A stretch of DNA of 64,000 nucleotides, taken from positions 3,415,040-3,479,039 of the forward strand of contig SMSO01000035.1 in the NCBI GenBank assembly GCA_004764695.1. Direction: 5' to 3'. Below the pieces are notes generated by a model. The model saw only the letters and a program-made list of their open reading frames with translations, was not told the origin of the DNA and did not search any database. Source of the DNA: Schizochytrium sp. TIO01. Taxonomy: Eukaryota > Sar > Bigyra > Thraustochytrida > Thraustochytriidae. Shown here piece after piece: positions 10,092 through 19,893 of the stretch. How positions within the stretch are numbered: the first letter of the stretch is position 1; every line of letters begins with the position of its first letter. Made by a program: the position numbers and the translations under genes.

Positions 10092-12737
10092 ATGTCCTTG
10101 TTCGGCAAGATGCCGTTGCCGAGGGAGAAGATCTTGCCGAGCGAGGAGACCTTGCCGAGCGAGAAGACCTTGCCGAGCGAGGAGACCTTGCCGAGCGAGA
10201 AGACCTTGCCGAGCGAGATGTGCTTGACGGGCAAGATGTGCTTGAAGGGCAAGATGCCCGGACGGGCTTGGTTGTGCGTTCTGGTGAACATCGTAGTTCT
10301 GCTTCTGGTTGGAGTGTGGGTGGATAAAGCTTACGCGCTCCGAGAGGAACTAGACAGTGACTTCATCGCCGTTCGCGACAATGCCATGGTCTCTGGGCTT
10401 TCCATGACGGAGGACAAGATGCAGCAGAATAAGTCGGCGACGAGCTCCTTCAGTTCGCCCTCGCAGAGAGAGGTTGTCTCTAAGGAGGACAAGATGCAGC
10501 AGACAAAGTCGGCGACGAGCTCCTTCAGTTCGCCCTCGCAAAGAGAGGTTGTCTCTAAGGAGGACCAGATGCAGCAGAATAAGTCGGCGACGAGCTCCTT
10601 CAGGTCGCCCTCGCAAAGAGAGGTTGTCTCTAAGGAGGACAAGATGCAGCAGAATAAGTCGGCGACGAGCTCCTTCAGGTCGCCCTCGCAAAGAGAGGTT
10701 GTCTCTAAGGAGGACAAGATGCAGCAGACAAAGTCGGCGAGGAGCTCCTTCAGGTCGTCCTCGCAAAGAGAGGTTGTCTCTAAAGAAGCCGTGTTGCTTC
10801 AGAAGGAGTTGAAGGAGTCTAAACAGTTAATGCTCCCGACCGTGAATCGCAGCGAATACAACCTTGCGGATGTCGACGCAACCGCCAAAGTCCCGATTTG
10901 GATTGGGCCTTCGAAGCCCTTAATGCGCCGCGAGAAGGGCAAGCCACTTCGCGTCTGGTCTATTTCTGTCTACGATGACAACAACCCACCCCTCGGACCC
11001 ATGTTTACGACGGCTCAAGCGCTGCTGGACAGAGGCATCATTGACGAGGTTCACTATCACGACTTTGGTTGCAAGTCCAATGATCGAGCCCATAAGGTGT
11101 TGAGATCACACAAAGCACTTACTAGCGAGATCATCGTGGAACAAAGGAATAAAATCAAACCGTCTGCTGTGGGACCCTTAGCAACCCACCGAGCAGCCCA
11201 GGGTATGTCTATATGGCCACGCTACTGCACACCTTCAATGGTCTACGACCTGTATGCGCGCATTGCTGAGAATGACGACGTCATTCTGTTCTCAGAGAGC
11301 ACTCTTCTGGAATATCCGACACCAGAGAAGGTGGAGCGACTCCTTCTCACGGCGCAGACACAACATAAAGAGGTTGCATGGTCCGCGAATCTCATCAACA
11401 ACGCCGTCACGTCCTGGATGCATCAGGCCCTTCGCGTGCTGCCTTTCTCCATCGCGAGTTTGGACATCCCCTCCGGTGATGGTTTGAAGTCGGATCTGGA
11501 CATCAACGGTGCGCTTGCGTACAAGCTTGCTCTGCACTACGCTCGCAACAAAGAAGCCTATTCATCTATGGATGGGTATGTGTCCGTGCCTACTGGAGTT
11601 GGCATGAATTTAGACTTCGCTGCGGTTCGCGGCGAGCGCCTCCAGCAGGCGCAAAAGCATATCCTCAACGGCCTTCATCCGGTCGTTGCTCTCACCCAAA
11701 AGGTGGCGCAGGAGCAAGCTGCCCCAGTGAAAGTGGATCTTGGCGTGCTTGCAGTACAGGGTGCTCGCGCCACGCAGTCGGCATATGGCCGAGATATTAG
11801 ATCTGTTATCGCTCACGGCACCAAGACTTTTGCGCTGCCCAAGCCTGTGGACCACCCAACTTCGCGTGTCTTCAACCAATCGCGCAGTGAGAACCTCAAC
11901 ATTTGGATGATCTTTGCTGGTCGGCGGAACCGCCTCGAACTGCAGGTCGGCTTCTGGATCGAAGCCATTGAGAAGGGCTTCATCGATGAAGTGCATCTCT
12001 GGGACTATACCTGCCTGTACCCAAACAGACCTGATAGGAAGGAAAACCAAGACTACCTGATCGAGCTCTCCAGCACCTACCCCTGGATCTTTGTCTTAGA
12101 TTCTCCCTGCAATGGCTGGATTCCCGCGTACTCCTTCTACCAAATTTGGCTGCGAGAGCAAGACGTTGTTATCAAAGCTGACGACGACATCATCTACGTT
12201 CGCGTGGATGCTATCCCGGGCTTCACTGCCGCTGTTCGTGAGCACCCCATTCTCGATATTGTCAGCGCGAACGTCATTAACAATGGTGTCTGCGCGTACT
12301 TCATGCAAGCGCACGCCGGGTGCAGCACACCAGAAGAGATTGACGTGATGGAGTACCCCGAGAACGGTCCACACAACGGGTTCGGCGGCACGCTCTGGGA
12401 AACCAGAAAGGCTGCCATGAGGGTCCACGAGCACTTTGTGAAAAATCCTACCTGTTACTTTAGCATGCAAGGTCTGCAGAAGTATTCGGAGCGGTTATCT
12501 ATTAACTTCTTCGCCTGGAGTGGCGCTAAGGCAGACAGAGTCGCCTGGTACGCCTCCTTCGGCTCGGATGATGAATTTGCTCTTACTTATATGTGGAACA
12601 CCGTAGACAAGGGGCAGGAGGCTATCTACAACCCTCTTATCGTCTCGCATGCAACTTTTGGCTCGGACCAGCAGCATGCCTACGACTTCATCGTCAAGCT
12701 CTACAAAGATGCAAAGCTCCCAACTTCTCTGCGCTGA
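10092..12737 (+). CDS. Type II membrane glycosyltransferase-like protein with two GT-like halves (paralogue 1)
   Basis: I chose the ATG at 10092 (881 aa); the frame is open upstream only from a TTG. The next ATG, 10110, is the one conserved in the paralogue. Order of parts: a cytosolic tail of 6-residue LPSEET/LPSEKT repeats; one membrane helix (about residues 59-78, VLVNIVVLLLVGVW); a lumenal stem with five perfect-frame 25-residue repeats (EDKMQQNKSATSSF...; DNA 10410-10784); then two similar domains. The N-half (VWSISVYDDNN...DRGIIDEVHYHDF) and C-half (IWMIFAGRRNR...KGFIDEVHLWDY) look like an internal duplication. The C-half carries IKADDDIIYV (DDD about 697-699), a GT-A style metal site. 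The N-half has LFSEST there, so I infer it is non-catalytic. Topology suggests the Golgi. Donor and acceptor are unknown and I cannot name the GT family. Confidence 0.7.
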   Translation: MSLFGKMPLPREKILPSEETLPSEKTLPSEETLPSEKTLPSEMCLTGKMCLKGKMPGRAWLCVLVNIVVLLLVGVWVDKAYALREELDSDFIAVRDNAMVSGLSMTEDKMQQNKSATSSFSSPSQREVVSKEDKMQQTKSATSSFSSPSQREVVSKEDQMQQNKSATSSFRSPSQREVVSKEDKMQQNKSATSSFRSPSQREVVSKEDKMQQTKSARSSFRSSSQREVVSKEAVLLQKELKESKQLMLPTVNRSEYNLADVDATAKVPIWIGPSKPLMRREKGKPLRVWSISVYDDNNPPLGPMFTTAQALLDRGIIDEVHYHDFGCKSNDRAHKVLRSHKALTSEIIVEQRNKIKPSAVGPLATHRAAQGMSIWPRYCTPSMVYDLYARIAENDDVILFSESTLLEYPTPEKVERLLLTAQTQHKEVAWSANLINNAVTSWMHQALRVLPFSIASLDIPSGDGLKSDLDINGALAYKLALHYARNKEAYSSMDGYVSVPTGVGMNLDFAAVRGERLQQAQKHILNGLHPVVALTQKVAQEQAAPVKVDLGVLAVQGARATQSAYGRDIRSVIAHGTKTFALPKPVDHPTSRVFNQSRSENLNIWMIFAGRRNRLELQVGFWIEAIEKGFIDEVHLWDYTCLYPNRPDRKENQDYLIELSSTYPWIFVLDSPCNGWIPAYSFYQIWLREQDVVIKADDDIIYVRVDAIPGFTAAVREHPILDIVSANVINNGVCAYFMQAHAGCSTPEEIDVMEYPENGPHNGFGGTLWETRKAAMRVHEHFVKNPTCYFSMQGLQKYSERLSINFFAWSGAKADRVAWYASFGSDDEFALTYMWNTVDKGQEAIYNPLIVSHATFGSDQQHAYDFIVKLYKDAKLPTSLR
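10110..10260 (+). repeat. 18-bp in-frame minisatellite encoding the cytosolic tail
   Basis: Units of ttgccgagcgaggagacc and close variants encode LPSEET/LPSEKT, with alternating Glu/Lys. They are followed by diverged units giving CLTGKM and CLKGKM. The paralogue has fewer, different units (LPSEKS, LPGEKS). Confidence 0.8.
10410..10784 (+). repeat. 75-bp coding minisatellite, five copies
   Basis: Five head-to-tail 75-bp units each encode 25 residues starting EDKMQQ and ending REVVSK. All preserve the frame and differ at a few sites (NK/TK, FSS/FRS). The paralogue at 24.2 kb holds a single unit, so the array expanded after the duplication or contracted in the other copy. Confidence 0.95.
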
Positions 12738-12990
12738 CATTCACGACTACTGGTAGATTCGGGTGATAAAACACCACGTACTATCTTCAGGATAATGTCC
12801 TTGGTGTATCCTTGTCTACTCGTATCCTTGATCTGGACAAACTATCGCCATTGCATGCGCAAATCACAGTAATCTCTTCACTTAACGCCGCGCCACTGAC
12901 CCCTGTTCGCCCATCCAGCCACACTGTGTGATCTGCCCGAGGCCTTCAGAAGAGAAAGATGATGAAGATGAATTGCTCCTAGATTACGCT

Positions 12991-13693
12991 CGACTGTATC
13001 TCAATTTTAGTTCAAAAGTCGAAGAAGAGACGGCACCACATACTACGCAGCGCCTCGCGGTGCACGGCCAAGAAGACCCGACACGAAGTCCTCGTGCAGG
13101 GCAGTGCGTTGTACGGCAAGCACGCGACGGATGTTGGCGACCGTGACGACAAAGACCTCCATATCGTCCACGCTATGGTGCAGCCGTCACTCCTCGAATT
13201 AGCACGCCCAATAAGGTCTCTGGCTCGTCGTACCAACGCCAGGGATGTTGAAGAGGAACTTGAAGACGAAGCTGGAGGGGTAGATAAACTGCTGGCGGAA
13301 TTTACATGTTTGACTCTTGGTTGATTTAGAACAGAACGATGTGCTAGAACGTTCCATTTGCCCTCCATACTAAGTAAAAGTCGTTCCAAGCGCGAGTTTT
13401 TGGCTCAGTTGGACGAGAGGCGCTTGTCAGCTAGCACATTAGGAGACCACCCAGTGATAGTGGACTCAATTATTTACAGTTCATAAAGAACTTTAAATTC
13501 GGATTAAATGCTAAATCACGTCCCACAGTTAAAGCCATGTATCTTCAAATGCATATCAGAAAACTCGCCTACACAATGTGTTTGTGAGGATAAGCAGAGT
13601 TTCCCACTAGACTTTTGTCTGTTCTCTACTATGCTCTCTACCCCCCGCGTGTGTTTTTTTGAGCTCACGTCAGCATGACAGATGTAACCCTCA
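12991..13693. other. Intergenic between duplicon 1 and repeat copy 2
   Basis: A plus-strand frame runs to a TGA at 13322-13324 and reads as protein-like from about 13010 (KKRRHHILRSASRCTAKK...), but it has no ATG and no recognised motif. It may be a gene remnant. The remainder shows nothing I can name. Confidence 0.4.
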
Positions 13694-15976
13694 AGTACTC
13701 ACTACTTTCACCTTTAGTTATAAAAAATGGGCGAAGAACATTATCGCTCTCGATTTTGTGAAGCTTTTCCTCCTTCGTTCTTTCCTTCTATTGCTCTCTG
13801 CATTTTGAGAGTACGCGAGCCAGGTTAATCTTGCATCACTCCAATCGACGCAAGGAAACGTCAGAGGGCCAAGTTGGAGAGGTCTGAGGCTCGAAATGTT
13901 GGTTTGGGCTTAGTGTATGGAGTAGTCTTGTGAGTTTTGGTGAAAATGTTGGAGAGCTCGTTTCCTGTGAATAGAGACAAACTTACTTTTGCAAGGCGAG
14001 ATTCCCTGACAGTCGCGACTATGCAGACCCCTTGTAAGTGGAGGAGAAGAGTTATTTCGGCCGAGTCGTGGGGCCACAGACTGTTTGGTTCACGTCGAGG
14101 TCACGATTTATTGGAGGAGTTCCTGCATATTGACAATTCACTATTGAATTTCGTGATAATTTCATCGTGGCTGTGCCTGAGAGGGCAATGAACTCTCCGA
14201 AGGGGAGATATCGCTGTCCTGATTGAGAGTGTCATAATGCTGTCGACTGTGTACTGATCATCATGCGGGAATTCCCTTTGAGGTTTTATGTTGAAAATTA
14301 AATAGTAAATTGAATATACAATCAAATAGTAAAGACACTCGGGGGTTTGGGATGTGGTGACGGGGAATATAAATGTTGGAGATGTATGCGCGTCTGTTTT
14401 GAGTTATTTTATAATTTAACTTTGGGCTCGAAGCTGGGTTTGGACTCCTGATAACGCGAAAAGGTTTACCTTTAGACAACAAAGCAACATTTTTCGATGC
14501 GCAGCGACCAATTGGACTCTTTCGGATTGTCCCTGTAAAAGTGACTTAGAAAGTCCCAAGCGTTGCATTAGTCTCACACGGTGAGACATGTGGGATTTGT
14601 CATTTTTGGCAGGTCCTATGTTTGTGAATACGCAATGATAAAGGGTAATGCGATGTAGTGTGAATTTGGGGGAGGGGCTTGACAGTTTTACGAGTGGGTG
14701 AAGCTGCAATAATTTTACAAGGTGAGTATATGATATTTGGAATGCAAGGTCTATTGAGAATCAATATGAGTGAACTGAAAATATGGCACAGAAAAAAAAG
14801 TGAGAAACATCTCTCGTTCTGCGCTGTTTTTACTATCTACAAACTCTAAACTTTACAATTATAGTAAAATTTCTACATTTATTGTTTTTAAAAAATTGGG
14901 TGTAGTTAAGATAATCTTGTCACTAACATGCGAAGATCTAGATGAATTTTGGCGAGTTTAGATGCAAAGTCTGTTTAAAATTTATCAATGTAAGTGAGGA
15001 GGGTGAGGAGGAGATGCGAAACAGGAAGAAAGTGAGAAACACCCTCCTTTCTGTTCTATTTTTACAATCTACAACTCAGAAATATTAAATTGATTAGTAA
15101 GCTATGCTACAAAACATAGTTGCCAAAGGAATATATGATCAAATAGTATATTTTATGTAATTGCAGGTTTTAGACAAAAGGGGTTGTAAATCTGGATACC
15201 AAGCTAAAGCAAGCCCATCTTTTACTTTACATTACTAACCTCTTCCTTGTCACACAGTTCATCGTACTTACCAATAAAGATCTTGCACACTACCTTGAAG
15301 TTCCATACGAATTGCCCATCATAAGTACCAAGTTCTGGGCGGGTGCCTGCCGTACTCAGATACATCAAGCAAGCGCATTGGACATAATTCATTCCTTCAA
15401 GGAGAACCCTTCCCTTCAGATCACAGAGTACATCGACGCAAGATTTAAGTTCGCACCATTCCCCCTCCAGGCAGCATTTCCAGATAAGTTCTCGTCGCCC
15501 ACTTGATACGCTCTCGTTATCTGGACTGCCTAAGAACTTTTTACGTATCGGAGAATTGCAAGTATCTCCTTCTCAGGAGTCGCTTTCAGAATGTTGACGA
15601 CTCCCCGAATCTATGCAACACAGATTTGCGAGTCTCTGCTGGCCTTTCCAACCTAAAGCCAGCGATAACTTCGACCCCATTCGACTCGTACAGGTCAGAC
15701 CCCGTCGCTTCCTAGTTATTTCTCAATGTTTCTGCTTAAACGCACCAACTCCTCTTTAAGGTGCAACTTTCCTTTTCCCTTCATAATCAGGCACCTTATC
15801 TTCTTCGTGTATCATACGATACATCCGCTCCAGAGAGTCTCAACTTTCGTGTTCAATTAGTTTTACTTCCCGTTCTAAGGCAGTTCCCCTTTAACTCTAT
15901 TGTGCAGCTTATGTAGCACTTCCTACGTCCTCAGCAATACATTTACTCAATCTTGAACTTGTATTTTCTCAAAGAA
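13694..15976. repeat. 2.28-kb direct repeat, copy 2
   Basis: Near-identical to 6034-8298, with scattered substitutions and small indels. Donor-like GTAAGT lies at 14034-14039 and the acceptor cacag ends at 15257. The exon-like frame after the acceptor is cut by a TGA at about 15504, where copy 1 has TCA; this supports neutral decay. The repeat ends 33 bp before the stop codon of the GH127 gene on the other strand. Confidence 0.85.
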
Positions 15977-16008
15977 AAACGCGCGTACTTCAGGCCGTCA
16001 ACCGACTA

Positions 16009-18300
16009 TCATTCTTGCATGGGTTCGTCTTGTGCCATGGCCGCGAGGTGGCGAGAGGTGGTTGGGAACTCGGCAACGCGGAGATTCGTCGCGCCATAGG
16101 GGATCAGTGTCATGGTTAGCACGCCACCGGCAAGATGCATCGGAGACACAGGGCTCTGGGGGGGGATATCGGCCCATCCGGTGGTGTAGTTTGCAATGGA
16201 GGTCGTGCCGCGCAGACAGGTCTGGGCCAAGCCTTCATTACCAGTCTGCGCAGTCCGCTTGTGCTTGAGGTCCCAGGCCTCGGGACGCACAGGAGCGAAC
16301 TTAGCTCTGAGAGCCACCGGTACGAGCGCCTCGGCGAAGGGTCCTTGGCCTTTGGGCGGTTTGGGTGCAGTGCGAAGCATGTCCACGACCTCAAAGTCGC
16401 TCTCCGCACGGTCAGCATTGCCGATAACCAGAGCGTAGCGCCACTCCCCGGTGCCGAGCAGATAGTGATTCCACGAGTGCAGCTGGCCCTCGGGCAGTAG
16501 GCCAGATTCCTCCTGCTGGTTGTTGCGCGAATCACGCACAAAGCTGCGCGGCATGGCGTACAGGAGCGGGCCACGCCAAACATTCACCGCTCGCGAGTCC
16601 ACAGGTGGTGCAGGAGGAGGATCAACCTGGTAGGGTGCACGACGCTCAATGCGGACATTCATCGGTAGCGTGAGCAATACGTCTGTGTCGCCAGCTTCGA
16701 GCCAGACTGCGAACATATTGCCGGCGGGGGCCTTCTGTGGGCTGCCATCTGCGACGCGCACGCTGGCATCGGTACACCACTTGGGAATGCGCAGTTCGAG
16801 CGGGAAGCGCTCTGATGCCCCCCTAACTTCGATGCGAATGCTCTCGGCGAAAGGATAGTTGGTGTCAACACGCAGGCTCTCGATCCGTGCTCCGCCAGAG
16901 AGCTCTACAACCCGCTGCGTAGAGCTGCTAAAATAGTGCACTACTGCAAGGCTCCCCTTGGGCGTGGTCATGAGCTGACGCGCCGCAAAGCGAACCCATC
17001 CCTGGGCATGGTTTGTGATGCAACACTCGTAGACCATGCCGAAGCAATAACCGCAACCTCGCTCGCATGTTGGCTCCCCGTCCATGGCGTCAAGCTTATT
17101 GACCTGCTGAAAGTAGTTGAGCGTCCACATGGTGCCGTTAAAGAAAGCTGCTGGCATTGCGTTGTAGGCGATTTCCTCCACCCGGTCCATGTAGGTAGAT
17201 TTGCCAGAGGCCATGAACATCGTGGCGGCCGAATTCATGATTTCCACCACCGTGCAAGTCTCTGTGCCACGGTCCGGCGTGCGCCCGCTCAGACATTCAT
17301 CGCCCGTGAAAACACCTGTGGCCTGTCCGTGCAGCTTCATGATGCGATCCCATGCAGCGTGCCCGCGCTCTAGCCATGAGGCATCGCCTGTTTGCCTATA
17401 CATGAGTGCCCAGACCATCATGCCATGGCCCACATTCACACCGTGTGTCCACTGCCGATCGACATGAGGGAGCCATTTGTTGTAGCCAATTTCAATTGCG
17501 TCCTTGGTGTTGTCCGGGAACCACCCACGAGCCCGCGCCGTCGTGAACGGGTGCGTGGAGTTGCTCTCGAACCACTTTGGCCACTGTAAGCCCGACTCGG
17601 ACGTCTCCTTGAGCAGGAGGCGCAGCGTTTCGCGATCTTCCTTCGTAATCTCGGCGCCGGCGCACTTCGTGTTCTCAAACTCCAGCAAGAAATGATAGCC
17701 CTCGAAAAGCTCCTGCCACCGCGAGTAGGCCCATATCCACTCCTTGAGCGGTCTGGCGAGCAAATGCATCCGAAGACGATCCGCAAAGCGGTAGAGCGCC
17801 TTACACATGCGCGCATCGGGCTTGTTATCGATGTAGGTGGCCATGGCTGTCACGAAGCGAAAGGTCGACCAGGGGTTGCCATCCTTCAGCGGGCCAAGCC
17901 AACCATCCTGCGCGTCAGCTGTGTCCAGAACCCGCGCAATGTAGCCCTCAATCAAATTGCGGAGCTTCTCGTCTTCCGTCAGCACTGACAGTGCCCACGC
18001 GCCGTTGACCCAGTACGGAAAGGGTTCGGCCAGGTCGTTCGTCCCAGGCCCGCCTAGCCACGCACTCTTCTCCATCTTGCCCTTATCGCCGAGGGACCTC
18101 TGGCCGACAAGGCCGGCGCTCTCAGCCAGGAGCTGGTCCCTCAGCCACCCCTCGGGCTTCACGTTGCCAAGCGAGAGGGGTGTATAAGCGTTGAGCGCGA
18201 GCTCCTGCGCCGCGCTCTGCACGGACGTCGGCATCGCGACAATCATTATCGCGACAATCATCATCGCAGCCAGCAGGGTCGCCGCCGCGAAGCTCGCCAT
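16009..18300 (-). CDS. Secreted GH127-type beta-L-arabinofuranosidase (DUF1680)
   Basis: ATG at 18300-18298, 763 aa. A hydrophobic N-terminus ending near VQSAAQ is a good signal peptide. The body is an (alpha/alpha)6-barrel type DUF1680 protein with C-terminal beta domains, near the family's usual size. Family hallmarks are visible: GDE at about 333-335, E347 and C349 in RGTETCTVVE, and C426-C427 in YECCITN. In the characterised bacterial enzyme HypBA1, a Glu and three Cys bind zinc and one Cys is the nucleophile; here the Glu-x-Cys and Cys-Cys spacing is the same, so I infer an active enzyme. The likely role is release of beta-L-arabinofuranose from glycoproteins or polysaccharides outside the cell. 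The gene is intronless and GC-richer than its repeat-filled surroundings, so acquisition from bacteria is possible but unproven. Confidence 0.85.
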   Translation of the reverse strand: MASFAAATLLAAMMIVAIMIVAMPTSVQSAAQELALNAYTPLSLGNVKPEGWLRDQLLAESAGLVGQRSLGDKGKMEKSAWLGGPGTNDLAEPFPYWVNGAWALSVLTEDEKLRNLIEGYIARVLDTADAQDGWLGPLKDGNPWSTFRFVTAMATYIDNKPDARMCKALYRFADRLRMHLLARPLKEWIWAYSRWQELFEGYHFLLEFENTKCAGAEITKEDRETLRLLLKETSESGLQWPKWFESNSTHPFTTARARGWFPDNTKDAIEIGYNKWLPHVDRQWTHGVNVGHGMMVWALMYRQTGDASWLERGHAAWDRIMKLHGQATGVFTGDECLSGRTPDRGTETCTVVEIMNSAATMFMASGKSTYMDRVEEIAYNAMPAAFFNGTMWTLNYFQQVNKLDAMDGEPTCERGCGYCFGMVYECCITNHAQGWVRFAARQLMTTPKGSLAVVHYFSSSTQRVVELSGGARIESLRVDTNYPFAESIRIEVRGASERFPLELRIPKWCTDASVRVADGSPQKAPAGNMFAVWLEAGDTDVLLTLPMNVRIERRAPYQVDPPPAPPVDSRAVNVWRGPLLYAMPRSFVRDSRNNQQEESGLLPEGQLHSWNHYLLGTGEWRYALVIGNADRAESDFEVVDMLRTAPKPPKGQGPFAEALVPVALRAKFAPVRPEAWDLKHKRTAQTGNEGLAQTCLRGTTSIANYTTGWADIPPQSPVSPMHLAGGVLTMTLIPYGATNLRVAEFPTTSRHLAAMAQDEPMQE

Positions 18301-19570
18301 CTTGGCCTTCTGAAGAAAGACCAGTTCTGAGAGCTTCAGGATCTAGGCAGGATCCACGCTCACCGTGGTCGACTCAGGGTGTCGGGCAACCTCAAGGTCG
18401 CCTTCTATCACGCTTTGCTGCAGTCGAGCAAACTCCAACACTCGTTGCACTCTCAGTGTCTGAGGTGCGCCAAATTGGGCGTCAAAATACGAAGTTCAAC
18501 TCGAGCAACGAAAAAGACTCCCAGCGTGGCTATTCTCCTGGCGCTCGCGATCTGCTTTGGCACTGGGCCTATGTGATAGATAAAAGCAAGAAAGTCGTAA
18601 AGATTGCACCAAAGTCAGGTCGCTCGCTAGCTATAGTCGGGCGGGGCTAGCTAGCCCACGGTCTGAAGTGCGCGTTTTCGTTTTCAATTTTCAGTATTTG
18701 CTTCTGCTACGTTCACGGTAAATGGACAAATGGAAAGTTGAAACGAGGAATGGACAATCTGATTCTTTTGCATGGTACTGTGGCCGTGTATTGCTTGGGT
18801 TGAGAATAGCTTTCGCTCGTCTAAATGTTAAATTTTAGAGTGGCCGTTTCTGAGCTCAATAAGAACAGAACGGTCGCAAAGAGTCCTAAAGTAGGAAAGG
18901 ACATTTTAAAAAGTAAGTATGGCCCGGAACAACAAAGGGAAAGTGTTAGTAAAATGTTGAAGAATAGAGCGTGTAAACGTTAGGTACTACTTAGTAGAAA
19001 ATCTGCTCTGTAGTTAGAACGGAAGAACCATGTGAGCATTAGTAATGTTGCTTCGTAGAGACTGTGCCCGTAAGTAGAATATAATTTGTAGTGTTTTTCT
19101 TGTTGTCGGTCTGTAAGTTGAACAGAAGAGTCATTCAATTTAAGTGTTCTGTCCGTAGTGAGTATAGACCGTAAGTAGTATAAAAATTGTTCGATTAGCT
19201 ATGTTCATGGTAGGTCTGTTCCATAAGTAGAGCGTAGTTCGAAAGTAATAGTAAAGCTGTTTCATCAGTGAAGTAATTATTAAGTAAGAATCTTTGTGTG
19301 TGAAGTGAACATATGTAATAGTAAAGTCCTTCTAAGATAAGAGCAAACTGTTAAATATAATTTAAATTAAGAGTAAGTCAATCACATTTAAAGAAGAACA
19401 GTGTCAATAACATTTAGCAAAAAGATAAAGTTAAAATAAAAAGTCTGAGAAGAACAATAGCAATACGATTGATGTTTTTACTTTTAATAGACAGTTATTC
19501 TAAAGATTCTAAAAACACCGGTGGAGCGACCGCGTAAGAAAGTTTCTTTTGGTGCTTGAGTTGGGCTTAG
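18301..19570. other. Intergenic, AT-rich, no gene seen
   Basis: The first ~300 bp is GC-richer and would contain the promoter of the minus-strand GH127 gene. Beyond about 18680 the sequence becomes AT-rich, with recurring short aagtag and taagtag words. Nothing gene-like is visible. Confidence 0.5.
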
Positions 19571-19893
19571 CATTTTGACGCCGAGTCTAGCTACAAGTTC
19601 AATTTACCTGGTATTAAAGTACGATATGTTATAACATTTTGATGCCGACTCTAGCTACAAGTTCAATCTACCGGGTATTAAATGCACAATACGTTATAAC
19701 ATTTTGATGCCGACTCTAGCTACAAGTTCAATTTACCTGGTATTAAAAGTACGATACGTTATAACATTTTGATGCCGACTCTAGCTACAAGTTCAATCTA
19801 CCGGGTATTAAATGCACAATACGTTATAACATTTTGATGCCGACTCTAGCTACAAGTTCAATTTACCTGGTATTAAAAGTACGATACGTTATA
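19571..19893 (+). repeat. 65-bp tandem repeat with alternating A-B-A-B-A higher-order pattern
   Basis: Five units start at 19571, 19635, 19700, 19765 and 19830, each opening cattttgatgccgactctag. Units 1, 3 and 5 carry ttacctggtattaaaagtac and units 2 and 4 carry ctaccgggtattaaatgcac, so the true period is a ~130-bp dimer. The array is AT-rich, lies in gene-poor DNA, and encodes no continuous frame. Confidence 0.95.

Larger units (their letters stand above)
9727..12990 (+). repeat. Glycosyltransferase duplicon, copy 1
   Basis: A segment containing the whole glycosyltransferase-like gene plus about 360 bp upstream and 250 bp downstream is repeated at 23508-26480. Shared flanks include caagccaagc near 9742 and gaggccttcagaagagaaag near 12940. 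Similarity stops close to the stated ends. Confidence 0.85.

Noticed and set aside
10331-10766. Two long minus-strand frames opposite the glycosyltransferase stem repeat
   Set aside because: They only exist because the 75-bp repeat lacks stops on both strands; the translations are Arg/Leu-rich repeats.
13012-13389. Frames after duplicon 1 on both strands
   Set aside because: The plus-strand frame is protein-like but has no ATG and no recognised motif; the minus-strand frame is Ser-rich low complexity.
6034-15976. The two 2.3-kb direct repeats as LTRs of a retrotransposon
   Set aside because: No TG..CA ends, no matching target-site duplication, no primer binding site and no gag/pol coding between them.
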